A stretch of DNA of 64,000 nt. Source: Bradyrhizobium sp. BR13661 (GTDB lineage Bacteria > Pseudomonadota > Alphaproteobacteria > Rhizobiales > Xanthobacteraceae). Under the pieces are notes generated by a model. The model was given only the letters and a program-made list of their open reading frames with translations. It searched no databases and was not told where the DNA came from. The translations under genes were made by a program, and so were the position numbers. The stretch spans positions 186,001 through 250,000 of the forward strand of contig NZ_JARXWB010000002.1 in the NCBI RefSeq assembly GCF_029892425.1. The letters are read 5' to 3'. The first letter of the stretch is position 1. Each line of letters begins with the position of its first letter. This document shows positions 43,856-52,775 of the stretch, in pieces.

Positions 43856-44050
43856 ATGGCTCAACCACTGCAACAGGCACATCCGTTACAGGACAATTCG
43901 TCCACTGCCGGTCGTACGCCATCCGTGCTGCTGTGGCTCGGCGCGGGCGTCGGTGCGCTGATGGTGATCGGCGCGCTCGCGCTCTGGTTCCACTACGGCA
44001 CCCAGGTGTTCTTCGAAATGATCAGGACCGGCTTTGCCGCCTGCTTCTGA
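43856..44050 (+). CDS. Small single-span membrane protein upstream of SCO
   Basis: A 64-residue product with a polar N-terminus and one membrane helix (VLLWLGAGVGALMVIGALALWF), ending in YGTQVFFEMIRTGFAACF. It lies 24 bases before the SCO gene, so a part in cytochrome oxidase assembly is possible but unproven. Start ATG 43856 is the first ATG after the repeat. I do not recognise a family. Confidence 0.55.
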   Translation: MAQPLQQAHPLQDNSSTAGRTPSVLLWLGAGVGALMVIGALALWFHYGTQVFFEMIRTGFAACF

Positions 44051-44074
44051 CCCGCGACAGGAAGTTTTCCGCTC

Positions 44075-44665
44075 ATGAGCTCCGCTGCCCGTCCGCTGGT
44101 GATCGCAACCGCCTTCGCCTCAAGCCTCGTCGTCGGCCTCCTGGTGCTGTTCTGGGCCATGGGCGGGGTCAGCAAGGTGGCGCAGCCGGCCGCGATCGGC
44201 GGCCCGTTTAAGCTCACCGACCAGAACGGCAAGGCGGTCACCGAAGCGAGCCTGAAGGGCAAGCCGACGCTGATTTTCTTCGGCTACACCCATTGCCCTG
44301 ATGTCTGCCCGACCTCGCTGTTCGAGCTGTCGGAAGTGCTGCGCGCGTTGGGCCAGGACGCCGACAAGGTCAACGCCGTCTTCATCTCGGTCGATCCCGA
44401 GCGCGACACGCCCGCGACCATGAAGGACTATCTCTCGAGCTTCGATCCGCATCTCGAAGGCCTGTCCGGCGATCCCGCGGAGACCGCCAAGGTGATCACC
44501 TCCTACCGGGTCTATGCCAAGAAGGTCCCGACCAAGGACGGCGACTACACCATGGACCACACCGCGCTGATCTATCTGATGGACCGCGACGGCCGCTTCG
44601 TCTCGCCGTTCAACCTGAAGCGGACCCCGGAAGAGGCTGCGACGGATTTGAAGAAGTATCTGTAA
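44075..44665 (+). CDS. SCO1/SenC-family copper chaperone
   Basis: SCO proteins deliver copper to the CuA centre of cytochrome oxidase. The 196-residue product has an N-terminal membrane anchor (residues 6-28) and a thioredoxin-like domain. It has the copper ligands CPDVC (FFGYTHCPDVCPTSLFELS) and the later His in YTMDHTALIYLMDRDGRFVSPF. FISVDPERDTPATMKDYLSSFDP is typical. The preceding tiny membrane protein may be its partner. Confidence 0.93.
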   Translation: MSSAARPLVIATAFASSLVVGLLVLFWAMGGVSKVAQPAAIGGPFKLTDQNGKAVTEASLKGKPTLIFFGYTHCPDVCPTSLFELSEVLRALGQDADKVNAVFISVDPERDTPATMKDYLSSFDPHLEGLSGDPAETAKVITSYRVYAKKVPTKDGDYTMDHTALIYLMDRDGRFVSPFNLKRTPEEAATDLKKYL

Positions 44666-44782
44666 GAAACGTCCGATCTCGCCCGGCCATGATGGCGGAG
44701 TAACCACATTCCGCACTCGCGTTCCCGGCCGGATGGTCTATAAGGCCTTCCGATCCCAACGAAATTCATTCATTTCCGGTCG

Positions 44783-45742
44783 ATGGCTCCATCGCAACAG
44801 GCGAAATCGTTCAAATCTGCCCGTGGCTTGCTGACAGGGCTGGCTGTTGCCGTGTGCCTGCTCGCAAGTGCGCCTTGCGCCCGCGCCCAAGCCCCGGCCA
44901 AGCAGCCCCCCGCCGCGCCTCAGGCCAAGCCGAAAACCGCGCCCCAAGCCGCCGTCCAAGCTCCCGTTCAGGCCGCACCCCAGGCCGTGCCCGGCTTCTG
45001 GGACCCGCGGCGGCGCCCGGAGCGGCCGGACCTGTCGCGCCTGACCGTGATCCGTTTCCTGACCGAGACGGATTACCCGCCGTTCAACTACACCGGCGCC
45101 GACGGCAATCCGGCCGGCTTCAATGTCGATCTCGCCCGCTCGCTCTGCGAGGAAATCAAGGTCACCTGCACCGTGCAGATGCGCCGCTTCGAGACGCTGG
45201 TCGATGCGCTCACCTCGAACCGGGGCGATGCCATCATCGCCTCGATGGCGGTGAGCCCGCAACTGCGCGCCCGCGTCGATTTCACCGATCCCTATTACCG
45301 CGTGCCGGCGCGCTTCGCCTCGCGCAAGGACGCGGTGATGCCGGAGATCCGGCCCGAATATCTCGAAGGCAAGAAGGTTGGCGTCATCGCGGGCTCAGCG
45401 CATGAGGCGTATCTGAAGGCGATGTTCACGGACGCCGAGCTGCACCCCTATCCCAACGACGATGCGCTCCGCGCCGCGCTCCGCAAAGGTGAAGTCGATT
45501 TCATCTTCGGCGATGCCATCTCGCTGGCGTTCTGGATCAACGGTACGGATTCGGGCGATTGTTGCGCCTTCTCCGGCGGTCCCTTCGTCGAGAGCCGCTT
45601 CTTCGGCGAAGGCATCGGCATCGCCGTGCGCAAGGGCAACGACGTGCTGCGCCAGGCCCTGAACTGGGCCCTGTTCCGCGTCTGGGAAAAAGGCCGCTAC
45701 ACCGATCTGTGGCTGCGCTATTTTTCGGTGAGCCCGTTTTAG
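44783..45742 (+). CDS. Periplasmic solute-binding protein, amino-acid type (SBP_bac_3)
   Basis: The 319-residue product has a signal peptide (cleavage near ARA, residue 36), a long Ala/Pro/Gln-rich linker (37-70) and a bacterial extracellular solute-binding family 3 domain. The domain shows IRFLTETDYPPFNYTGADGNPAGFNVDLARSLCEEIKVTC, DAIIASMAVSPQLRARVDFTDPYYRVPARF, KKVGVIAGSAHEAYL, and FGEGIGIAVRKGNDVLRQALNWAL. No permease or ATPase gene is nearby, so it is an orphan binding protein or a sensor-type component. Confidence 0.85.
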   Translation: MAPSQQAKSFKSARGLLTGLAVAVCLLASAPCARAQAPAKQPPAAPQAKPKTAPQAAVQAPVQAAPQAVPGFWDPRRRPERPDLSRLTVIRFLTETDYPPFNYTGADGNPAGFNVDLARSLCEEIKVTCTVQMRRFETLVDALTSNRGDAIIASMAVSPQLRARVDFTDPYYRVPARFASRKDAVMPEIRPEYLEGKKVGVIAGSAHEAYLKAMFTDAELHPYPNDDALRAALRKGEVDFIFGDAISLAFWINGTDSGDCCAFSGGPFVESRFFGEGIGIAVRKGNDVLRQALNWALFRVWEKGRYTDLWLRYFSVSPF

Positions 45743-45752
45743 CCATTCACCC

Positions 45753-45845
45753 CGTCATTCCGGGCGCGCGAAGCGCGAACCCGGAATCTCGAGATTGTGG
45801 CGCGAGATTCCGGGTTCGATGCTGGCGCATCGCCCCGGAATGACG
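45753..45845. repeat. Palindromic repeat, class 4 (CGTCATTCCGGG ends)
   Basis: The outer arms CGTCATTCCGGG and CCGGAATGACG are inverted; inner hairpins include GAATCTC/GAGATTC. The same class is found at 63879-63981. It sits between the solute-binding gene and lysK and forms the false 5' extension of the lysK frame. Confidence 0.75.
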
Positions 45846-45907
45846 ATCAAGACCATTTTTGCATTCCGCGCAAAAATCGCTATTTTCCGCGGCCCGGAGG
45901 CCCCTTG

Positions 45908-47551
45908 ATGTCCGTTATCGATCCGAACATGAGCCCGAGCGATCTTCGTGCGCTCGCCGAACAATCCAACGCCTGGCCGTTCGAGCAGGCGAAGGCCATT
46001 GTCGCGCGGCTGAAGAAAAGCCCGAAGGACGAGGTGCTGTTCGAGACCGGTTACGGACCGTCCGGCCTGCCGCATATCGGCACGTTCGGCGAAGTCGCGC
46101 GCACCTCGATGGTGCGGCATGCCTTCCGCGTGCTGACCGAAGACAAGATCAAGACGCGCCTGCTCGCCTTCTCGGACGACATGGACGGATTCCGCAAGGT
46201 GCCTGACAACGTGCCGAACAAGGATCTGCTGGCGCAATATCTCGGCCGCCCGCTCACCGCGGTGCCCGACCCGTTCTCGAACGAGCATCCGTCGTTCGGT
46301 GACGCCAACAACGCGCGCCTGCGCGCGTTCCTGGATCATTTCGGCTTTGATTACGAGTTCGCGAGCTCGACCGTCTATTACAAGTCCGGCCGCTTCGACG
46401 CGACGCTGCTCAAGATGCTCGCCGCCTACGACAAGGTGATGGACATCATCCTGCCGACGTTAGGCCCCGATCGCCGCGCGACCTATTCGCCGTTCCTGCC
46501 CATCAGCAAGACCACCGGTGTCGTGCTGCAGGTGCCGATGATTCGCCGCGACGTCGCCGCCGGCACGGTGACCTATGTCGATCCTGACACCAACGAGGAA
46601 GTCGAAACGCCTGTCACCGGCGGCAACGTCAAGTGTCAGTGGAAGGCAGACTGGGCGATGCGCTGGGTTGCGCTCGGCGTCGACTACGAGATGGCCGGCA
46701 AGGATCTCATCGACTCGGTCAAGCTGTCGGGCGCGATCGCCAGGGCGCTCGGCGCCACGCCGCCCGAAGGTTTCAACTACGAGCTCTTCCTCGACGAGAA
46801 GGGCCAGAAGATCTCGAAGTCGAAGGGCAACGGCCTCACCATCGACGAATGGCTGCGCTACGCCTCGCCGGAATCGCTGTCGCTGTTCATGTATCGCGAG
46901 CCGAAGGCGGCGAAGCGGTTGTTCTTCGACGTCATCCCGCGCCAGGTCGACGACTATCAGCAGTTCATCGACGGCTTTCCCAGGCAGGATGACAAGCAGC
47001 AGCTTGGCAATCCGGTCTGGCACATTCATCACGGCCATCCGCCGCAGGGCGATATGCCCGTGACGTTCCAGCTGCTGCTGACGCTGGTGTCGTCGTCGAA
47101 TGCGGAGAACGCCGAGACGCTGTGGGGCTTCATCGGCCGCTATCGTCCCGGCGTCAGCCCGCAGACGCATCCGAAGCTGGATGCAATGGTCGGCTACGCC
47201 ATCAACTACTACCGCGACTTCGTCGCGCCGACGAAGCAGTTCCGCGTGCCCAATGACACCGAGCGCGCGGCCTTGCAGGACCTGCGCGAGGCGTTGTCAC
47301 AGTTGCCGGCGGATGCGTCAGCCGAGGACATCCAGAACGTCGTGTACGAGATCGGCCGCCGCGAGCCGTTCCTCGACCCGGTCAAGAAGGGCAAGGACGG
47401 CCGCCCGGGCGTCACGCTCGACTGGTTCAACATGCTCTACCAGGTGCTGCTCGGCCAGGAGAAGGGCCCGCGCTTCGGCTCCTTCGTCGCGGTGTACGGC
47501 GTGCAGAACGCCGTCAACATGATCGACGGCGCGCTGGCAAGGAGTGCGTGA
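45908..47551 (+). CDS. lysK: Lysyl-tRNA synthetase, class I
   Basis: Charges tRNA-Lys; this is the class I form used by Archaea and many Alphaproteobacteria instead of the common class II enzyme. The 547-residue product has the HIGH-type motif ([18 protein letters not shown]), the KMSKS-type motif (KISKSKGNG), and [12 protein letters not shown] plus [27 protein letters not shown] 45908 is chosen because the 37 codons upstream come from a palindromic repeat. It appears monocistronic. Confidence 0.95.
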   Translation: MSVIDPNMSPSDLRALAEQSNAWPFEQAKAIVARLKKSPKDEVLFETGYGPSGLPHIGTFGEVARTSMVRHAFRVLTEDKIKTRLLAFSDDMDGFRKVPDNVPNKDLLAQYLGRPLTAVPDPFSNEHPSFGDANNARLRAFLDHFGFDYEFASSTVYYKSGRFDATLLKMLAAYDKVMDIILPTLGPDRRATYSPFLPISKTTGVVLQVPMIRRDVAAGTVTYVDPDTNEEVETPVTGGNVKCQWKADWAMRWVALGVDYEMAGKDLIDSVKLSGAIARALGATPPEGFNYELFLDEKGQKISKSKGNGLTIDEWLRYASPESLSLFMYREPKAAKRLFFDVIPRQVDDYQQFIDGFPRQDDKQQLGNPVWHIHHGHPPQGDMPVTFQLLLTLVSSSNAENAETLWGFIGRYRPGVSPQTHPKLDAMVGYAINYYRDFVAPTKQFRVPNDTERAALQDLREALSQLPADASAEDIQNVVYEIGRREPFLDPVKKGKDGRPGVTLDWFNMLYQVLLGQEKGPRFGSFVAVYGVQNAVNMIDGALARSA

Positions 47552-47570
47552 GGTCCCAACTCTCTCCAAT

Positions 47571-47691
47571 GTCGTCCCGGAGAAGGCCGGGACCCATAAC
47601 CACCGAATTGGCTTTGGCGAAGGCTGGTCGTGACCACTTGGGACTACCACTTCTGCTGCGGCGTATGGGTCCCGGCCTTCGCCGGGACGAC
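47571..47691. repeat. Palindromic intergenic repeat, class 1
   Basis: Arms at 47571-47598 and 47664-47691 (GTCGTCCCGG ends) are inverted copies, nearly identical to the arms at 9380-9503. It lies between the convergent lysK and carbonic anhydrase genes. Confidence 0.85.
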
Positions 47692-47712
47692 AGTCTTTTG
47701 CAGATCTCAGGC

Positions 47713-48465
47713 TCAAATCGACTTTAGCACGTAACGCCTGTTGTCCTTCTGCACCGGGCGCGCGTTCATCGGATAGAGCTTTGCGAACGCGGCGACGTCG
47801 GCAGCCGACACCTGGATCGGGTCGGTGAGCAGCAGCCATTCGACCACTTCCGAGCACGGCGGCGTCGTCAGAGAGCCGGGATAGCGGAAGTAGCTGAGCT
47901 TGGTTGGCAGCATGGCGTGAGGATCGATGGTCGCGTCGGCCTTCACCGGCGGGCCTTCCTCCACCGGCATGGTCTTGACGATCTTGCCGAACGCCGCGTT
48001 CGGCTTGCCTTCGGCCATCAGCACGCCGACCACGGCGAGACCGCCGGCGTCGTTGCGATGGACGAAATGCGCCTCCATCGGAAAGTTCTTGCCGCCGATC
48101 ATGTGCTCGCTCGGCCGGTGGAAATGCACCTGGAGCAGCTTGTACTTGACGTCGCCGAGGAGAAGCGTGCTGCCTTCGGCGAAGTTGAGCTGGATCGTAT
48201 GCCCGTTGTTGACGATGGTGTCGGCGCTCTTGCCCCAGCTCAGCTTCAGCGCGGGCAGTTGCGATTTGATCGCCGCTTCGATGTCGATCGGCGATTGCTG
48301 CAGACCGACCGCGCAGGCCTTGTTGGCCGCGTCGAGATCGCCCCATTTGGCGGGAGCACCGGCGCCCTCATAGCTCCAGTGCACGCCTTCGGCGGCGAAA
48401 GCCGGCTTGCAGAGCGGGCAAAGGGCGAGACCTGCCAGGGCTTTTAGGACGTGACGACGATGCAT
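47713..48465 (-). CDS. Alpha-class carbonic anhydrase, exported
   Basis: Zinc enzyme hydrating CO2 in the periplasm. The 250-residue product has an N-terminal export signal with a Tat-like RRHVLK pair and a cysteine-containing core (CPLCKPAFA). The alpha-CA domain follows: WSYEGAGAPAKWGDL, QQSPIDIE, zinc ligands in LLQVHFHRPSEH and MEAHFVHR, and LTTPPCSEVVEWLLL for substrate gating. ATG 48465 is used; the longer frame is rejected because it lacks the signal layout. Confidence 0.93.
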   Translation of the reverse strand: MHRRHVLKALAGLALCPLCKPAFAAEGVHWSYEGAGAPAKWGDLDAANKACAVGLQQSPIDIEAAIKSQLPALKLSWGKSADTIVNNGHTIQLNFAEGSTLLLGDVKYKLLQVHFHRPSEHMIGGKNFPMEAHFVHRNDAGGLAVVGVLMAEGKPNAAFGKIVKTMPVEEGPPVKADATIDPHAMLPTKLSYFRYPGSLTTPPCSEVVEWLLLTDPIQVSAADVAAFAKLYPMNARPVQKDNRRYVLKSI

Positions 48466-48578
48466 TAGATTTCCCTCTGATGAATTTGATCGGCAATGCG
48501 CGCGCAACCTAGGGGACAGGCGCGGTGAGTCGCAATGCTGATCGCGGTGCCGACGGTGTCATGGTCCGGTCGTGCATA

Positions 48579-49232
48579 TCACTGGCTTGCCCACACGATC
48601 CTTGCGATCCAGCTCACGTCGCCCGCCGCCATCGTCCGCCCGCTTTGCGCTGCATCGAGCAGCAGCAATTCGATCGCCTTGGCGGTGCGGCGTTTGAGCG
48701 TCGCGACCATCACCTCGCCCGCTTTCGTCTTCACCACCACACGATCGCCTTTGCGGACCGGCGTATCCGGTGAGACCAGGATGACATCGCCGTCGCGATA
48801 GGCCGGCATCAGCGCGTCGCCGGAAATCTTCAGCGCAAAGGCGCTGATGTCCTCGGCGGTCGGTAGCGCGATCTCGCTCCAGCCTTTGCCGGACGGCAGG
48901 CCTTTGTCGTCAAAGGCACCGGTCGCGCTGGCGAGTGCAAGGCCGAGCAGCGGCACGGTGCGGCCGTCGCCGGCATCGTCCTCGGTCAGCCTGGCAAAGG
49001 TTTCGATCGACGACTCCGCGGCCGCCAATGCCTTCGCGATTGATTCGGTCGAGGGCCAGCGCGCGCGGCCGTCGGAGGTGACGCGCTTGGACTTGTTGAA
49101 GGTGGTGGGGTCGAGTCCGGCGCGTTTGGCAAGGCCCGATGGCGACAGCCCGGCGCGCGCGGCCAGACGATCCAGCGCGCCCCAGATCTGGTCGTGGGTC
49201 AGCATCCTCTGCGCTTTGGCCTGTTTGACCAT
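48579..49232 (-). CDS. XRE-type regulator with S24 (LexA-like) domain lacking the catalytic Ser
   Basis: The 217-residue product has an N-terminal HTH-like region (WGALDRLAARAGLSPSGLAKRAGLDPTTFNKSK ... WPSTESIAKALAAAE) and a C-terminal S24 peptidase fold (ISGDALMPAYRDGDVILVSPDTPVRKGDRVVVKTKAGEVMVATLKRR). In active S24 proteins the motif reads GDSM; here it is GDAL, so the nucleophile Ser is Ala. Autocleavage is therefore unlikely. ATG 49205 is an alternative start. Its target genes are unknown. Confidence 0.8.
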   Translation of the reverse strand: MVKQAKAQRMLTHDQIWGALDRLAARAGLSPSGLAKRAGLDPTTFNKSKRVTSDGRARWPSTESIAKALAAAESSIETFARLTEDDAGDGRTVPLLGLALASATGAFDDKGLPSGKGWSEIALPTAEDISAFALKISGDALMPAYRDGDVILVSPDTPVRKGDRVVVKTKAGEVMVATLKRRTAKAIELLLLDAAQSGRTMAAGDVSWIARIVWASQ

Positions 49233-49418
49233 GGAAGGTCCAGCCCGTCGCAACTCAGGAAAACTATCCTCAAATCAACCGGTTTTCCGTTTTTCACGCA
49301 AGGGCGAAGGCTAACTCTTGAGTTCGGAGGGGGCGGCCTTTACGGTCGCGCCTTGGGTCCGCCCCATCCGGGCCGAAAACCTCAACAGATTCAAAGAGCA
49401 AGCAGGACGCCGGAACAG

Positions 49419-49763
49419 GTGGTCAAGATCTACAAAATCTGTCCGGCCTCGGCCTGGCGCGAGGCGGAACGGCAGGGCGTGTACCGGGGCAGCGCGGATG
49501 ACGCGCGCGACGGATTCATCCATTTCTCGACTGCCACCCAGGTTCCCGAGACCTTGCGGAAGCATTATTTCGGCCAGCGCGCGCTGTTCCTGGTCGAGGT
49601 CGACGGCGACGCGTGTGGTGCCGAGTTGCGCTGGGAGCGCTCGCGCAATGACGAGCTGTTTCCGCATCTCTATGGCGAGCTCGATGTCGGCGCGGTGCTG
49701 TCGGTGATGAACCTCAACATGCGATCCGACGGCGGCCACGACGTTCCGGAGCTTGTCCCGTGA
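49419..49763 (+). CDS. DUF952 family protein
   Basis: A 114-residue protein of the DUF952 family: VKIYKICPASAWREAERQGVYRGSADDARDGFIHFSTATQVPETLRKHYFG, then LFLVEVDGDACGAELRWERSRNDELFPHLYGELDVGAVLSVMNL. The fold is related to ADP-ribosyl-transferase-like proteins in some models, but no activity is established. The GTG at 49419 matches the usual N-terminus of the family; the longer upstream frame has no conserved sequence. Its TGA overlaps the GTG start of pyrD, showing translational coupling. Confidence 0.85.
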   Translation: MVKIYKICPASAWREAERQGVYRGSADDARDGFIHFSTATQVPETLRKHYFGQRALFLVEVDGDACGAELRWERSRNDELFPHLYGELDVGAVLSVMNLNMRSDGGHDVPELVP

Positions 49764-50857
49764 TTCGCGCCTTCGATGCTTTCTCGCTGCCGGTGCTGCG
49801 CTGGCTCGATCCGGAGGACGCGCACCGGCTGGCGATCCAGGGCCTGCGCTTCCTGCCGCCGGTGAAGCCACGGCCGGATGATCCGAAGCTCGCGGTGCGC
49901 GCCTTCGGGCTGAACTTTCCCAACCCGATCGGCATGGCCGCGGGCTTCGACAAGAGCGCGGAGGTGCCCGACGCACTGCTGCGGCTCGGCTTCGGCTTCG
50001 TCGAGATCGGCTCGGTGACGCCGAAACCGCAGGCCGGCAATCCGCGGCCGCGGCTGTTCCGCCTCGAGCGCGATGAGGCCGTCATCAACCGCATGGGCTT
50101 CAACAATGACGGCGCGGAAGCGGTGCTGCGCCGCCTCGCCGCGCGCGCGGCGAATGGCGGCATCGTCGGCGTCAATGTCGGCGCCAACAAGGATTCGCCC
50201 GATCGTGTCTCCGACTACGTCAAGCTGATCGAGACCTTTGCGCCGGTCGCGAGCTATTTCACCGTCAACGTCTCCTCGCCCAACACGCCGGGCTTGCGCA
50301 ATCTTCAGGAGGGCGCGCTGCTCGACGAGCTGCTCGGACGCGTGATCGACGCGCGCGAACGCGTCAGGCAGAAGGCCGGCGACACGCCGGTGCTGCTGAA
50401 GATCGCGCCTGACCTGAGCCTCGCCCAGCTCGACGACGTCGTGCAGGTCGCGCGCTCGCGCAAGGTGGATGGCATGATCGTGTCGAACACGACGATCGCG
50501 CGCCCGAGCACGCTGCGCGAGGAAATGCGCGCGAAGGAGCAGGGCGGCCTGTCGGGCCGGCCGTTGTTCCGCCTCTCGACGCGCATGGTTGCGGAGACCT
50601 ATGTCCGCGTCGAAGGCGCGTTCCCGCTGATCGGCGTCGGTGGTGTCGACTCCGGCGGTGCGGCGCTGACAAAGATCCGCGCCGGTGCGAGCCTGATCCA
50701 GCTCTACTCGTCGCTGGTCTACAAGGGCCTCGGCCTCGTCGACGAGATCAAGCGCGACCTCACCTCGACGCTGCTGCGAACGGGCCGGGATTCGCTCTCC
50801 GAGATCGTCGGCGCCGATGCGGCGACGCTGACGGCGGAAGACTGGCCGGGGATGTAA
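49760..50857 (+). CDS. pyrD: Dihydroorotate dehydrogenase (quinone), PyrD class 2
   Basis: Membrane-associated FMN enzyme oxidising dihydroorotate to orotate with quinone as acceptor. The 365-residue product has the class 2 N-terminal helix (FDAFSLPVLRWLDPEDAHRLAIQGLRF), FMN contacts in NPIGMAAGFDKSAEVPDALLRLGFGFVEIGSVTPKPQ, catalytic Ser in VNVSSPNTPGLRNLQ, and IGVGGVDSGGAALTKIRAGASLIQLYSSLVYKG. The GTG start overlaps the DUF952 stop. A palindromic repeat follows. Confidence 0.95.
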   Translation: MIRAFDAFSLPVLRWLDPEDAHRLAIQGLRFLPPVKPRPDDPKLAVRAFGLNFPNPIGMAAGFDKSAEVPDALLRLGFGFVEIGSVTPKPQAGNPRPRLFRLERDEAVINRMGFNNDGAEAVLRRLAARAANGGIVGVNVGANKDSPDRVSDYVKLIETFAPVASYFTVNVSSPNTPGLRNLQEGALLDELLGRVIDARERVRQKAGDTPVLLKIAPDLSLAQLDDVVQVARSRKVDGMIVSNTTIARPSTLREEMRAKEQGGLSGRPLFRLSTRMVAETYVRVEGAFPLIGVGGVDSGGAALTKIRAGASLIQLYSSLVYKGLGLVDEIKRDLTSTLLRTGRDSLSEIVGADAATLTAEDWPGM

Positions 50858-50863
50858 GACGGT

Positions 50864-50982
50864 CTCGTGCCCCGGGCGCAGCGCAGTGCGCCGCGTCTTC
50901 GCGGCGTGATGCGCTGCTGAACCGGGGCCCATGCCACCACACTCTGGGTCCCGGCTCGCGCTTCGCGCGTCCGGGACACGAG
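50864..50982. repeat. Palindromic repeat between pyrD and the MATE gene
   Basis: Ends CTCGTGCCCCGG and CCGGGACACGAG are inverted, with inner hairpins (CGCCGCGTCTTCGCGGCG and GCTCGCGCTTCGCGCG-like). It separates convergent genes and may act as a shared terminator. Confidence 0.7.
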
Positions 50983-50984
50983 AG

Positions 50985-52310
50985 CTAGATTTTTGAGAAC
51001 GTCGCCCTGTACAGCGCCGGATACCTTGCGCCCTGCAAGCCGCCGCGCGCCACGTAGAACGCGATCAGCGAACACCACAATCCGGCATTGCCGAACGATT
51101 GCAGCGCCCACCACATCCCTAAGAAGATCGCCAGCGAGGCCAGCATCAGATTGCGCATCTCGCGCGCCCAGGTGGCGCCGACATAGATGCCGTCGAAGCC
51201 GAAGGCGAAAACGCCGGGGATCGGCGCCATCACGATGAACGGCAGGAACTCGCGCGCCGCGCGGCGGACATCCTCGCTCGCCGTCATGAAGTTGATGATG
51301 TTTGGCCCGAACAGCGCGAACAGCACGGCGACGACCAGCGAAAAGCCAAGGCCCCACAGCAGCACCAGCCGGGTCGAATCCGCAAAGCCCCTGGCGTCGC
51401 GCGCGCCAAAGGTGCGGCCGCAGAGCTGCTGGGCGGCGTTGGCGAGGCCGTCGAGGAAGAAGGCGCTGACCAGCAGGAAATTGTTGAGCACCGAGTTCGC
51501 GGCCAGAGTCACGTCGCCGGCGCGCGCGCCCTTGGCGGTGAAGAACAGGAAGACGGTGATCAGCGCCGCGGTGCGGATCAGGATGTCGGTGTTCACCGAC
51601 AGCAGCCGCATCAGCTTGGCACGGTCGAACAGAATGGCGCGGGGAACGGCAAAGCCGCCATGCGCATAGCGGCGGCAGACGATGACGCCGAGCAGGAAGC
51701 CGATGCCCTCCGACAACAGCGCGGCGATCGCCGCACCGGCAATGCCGGTGTCGTAGACCAGCACCAGCAAAATCGTCGCCGCCATGTTGATGAGGTTGAT
51801 GACGACTTGCAGCGCCAGCGCCGGATTGGCGCGGGCCTGTCCCACCAGCCAGCCGAGGATGACATAGTTGGCGAACGCGAACGGCGACGACCAGATCCGG
51901 ATCATGAAATAGGTCTTGGCGGCGTGCGTCACGCCCGCGCTGCCGCCCATCAGATCGAATAGCACGCCGGCCAGCGGCAGCTGCAGCACGATCAGTGCGC
52001 CGCCGATCAGGCCGGCGACGATGAAGCCGCGGACCAGGATCACGGTCTCCTCGCGCGTCTCGCCGGCGCCGAGCGCCTGTGCGGTGAAGGCGAGCGTGCT
52101 CATGCGCAGGAAGCCGAACAGCCAGAACAGGCAGTCGAAGATGACGGAGGCCATCGCGACGCCGCCGAGCAGGGCGGCATCGTCGAGCCGTCCGATCGCG
52201 GTGGTCGAGACCACGCCGATCAGCGGCGTCGTCAGGTTCGCGATCATCGCGGGGCCGGCGATGGCGAAGACCTGGCCGGAGCCGACTTTGGGGTGAGCGG
52301 GTGCGTGCAT
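50985..52310 (-). CDS. MATE-family exporter (DinF-like)
   Basis: The 441-residue product has about 12 membrane segments. The N-terminal half shows VFAIAGPAMIANLTTPLIGVVSTTAIGRLDDAALLGGVAMASVIFDCLFWLFGFLRMSTLAFTAQALGAGE, typical of the DinF branch. The C-terminal half contains DGLANAAQQLCGRTFGARDARGFADSTR. Cation-coupled efflux is expected; the substrate is unknown. It is separate in sequence from the other MATE exporter of the window (22457-23884). It appears monocistronic. Confidence 0.87.
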   Translation of the reverse strand: MHAPAHPKVGSGQVFAIAGPAMIANLTTPLIGVVSTTAIGRLDDAALLGGVAMASVIFDCLFWLFGFLRMSTLAFTAQALGAGETREETVILVRGFIVAGLIGGALIVLQLPLAGVLFDLMGGSAGVTHAAKTYFMIRIWSSPFAFANYVILGWLVGQARANPALALQVVINLINMAATILLVLVYDTGIAGAAIAALLSEGIGFLLGVIVCRRYAHGGFAVPRAILFDRAKLMRLLSVNTDILIRTAALITVFLFFTAKGARAGDVTLAANSVLNNFLLVSAFFLDGLANAAQQLCGRTFGARDARGFADSTRLVLLWGLGFSLVVAVLFALFGPNIINFMTASEDVRRAAREFLPFIVMAPIPGVFAFGFDGIYVGATWAREMRNLMLASLAIFLGMWWALQSFGNAGLWCSLIAFYVARGGLQGARYPALYRATFSKI

Positions 52311-52397
52311 GTCAGGTGCGTGTATCCGACCCCAGCGCCGAATGCACCATCGCGGCCGGCATGGCGTGCTTGCGCCGGCCGCGCAGTTTGGAAAGCC

Positions 52398-52700
52398 TTA
52401 CCTCCGCGGCGAGCCGAAGATACGCGACAGCAGCCAGACCGGGACCACGATGACCGCGCCGAGCAGGAAGTAGCGCCACAGCCAGTTCACCGCATCGAAT
52501 CCGAGATCCCAGATGCGCTGGAACAGAAGGCGAATGCTGATAAGGATATTCCAGGGGTCGAAGCCGATCGCCGCCAGCACGACGCCGACCAGGATCGAGA
52601 GCAGCACCAGGCGAAACGCGACCGCCAGCGGCGAGCCGCCGAGAAAGCGGTTCAGGCCATCGCTGTGGCCGGCCGGCAAATCTCTGACGTCGTGGGCCAT
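52398..52700 (-). CDS. Small hypothetical membrane protein (100 aa)
   Basis: A 100-residue product with a polar N-terminus, a hydrophobic segment at about 27-47 (LAVAFRLVLLSILVGVVLAAIGF), an amphipathic middle (DPWNILISIRLLFQRIWDLGFDAVNW) and a second segment at about 75-92. Similar small proteins occur widely in rhizobia without known function. It lies between the MATE gene and the DNA ligase gene on the same strand. Confidence 0.7.
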   Translation of the reverse strand: MAHDVRDLPAGHSDGLNRFLGGSPLAVAFRLVLLSILVGVVLAAIGFDPWNILISIRLLFQRIWDLGFDAVNWLWRYFLLGAVIVVPVWLLSRIFGSPRR

Positions 52701-52775
52701 CGCAGAAAACTCCTCGTGGGGGCTAGCCCCGATTATAGGTCACGGCGGGGCACATGGGGAACCCGCTCGTCGGCG

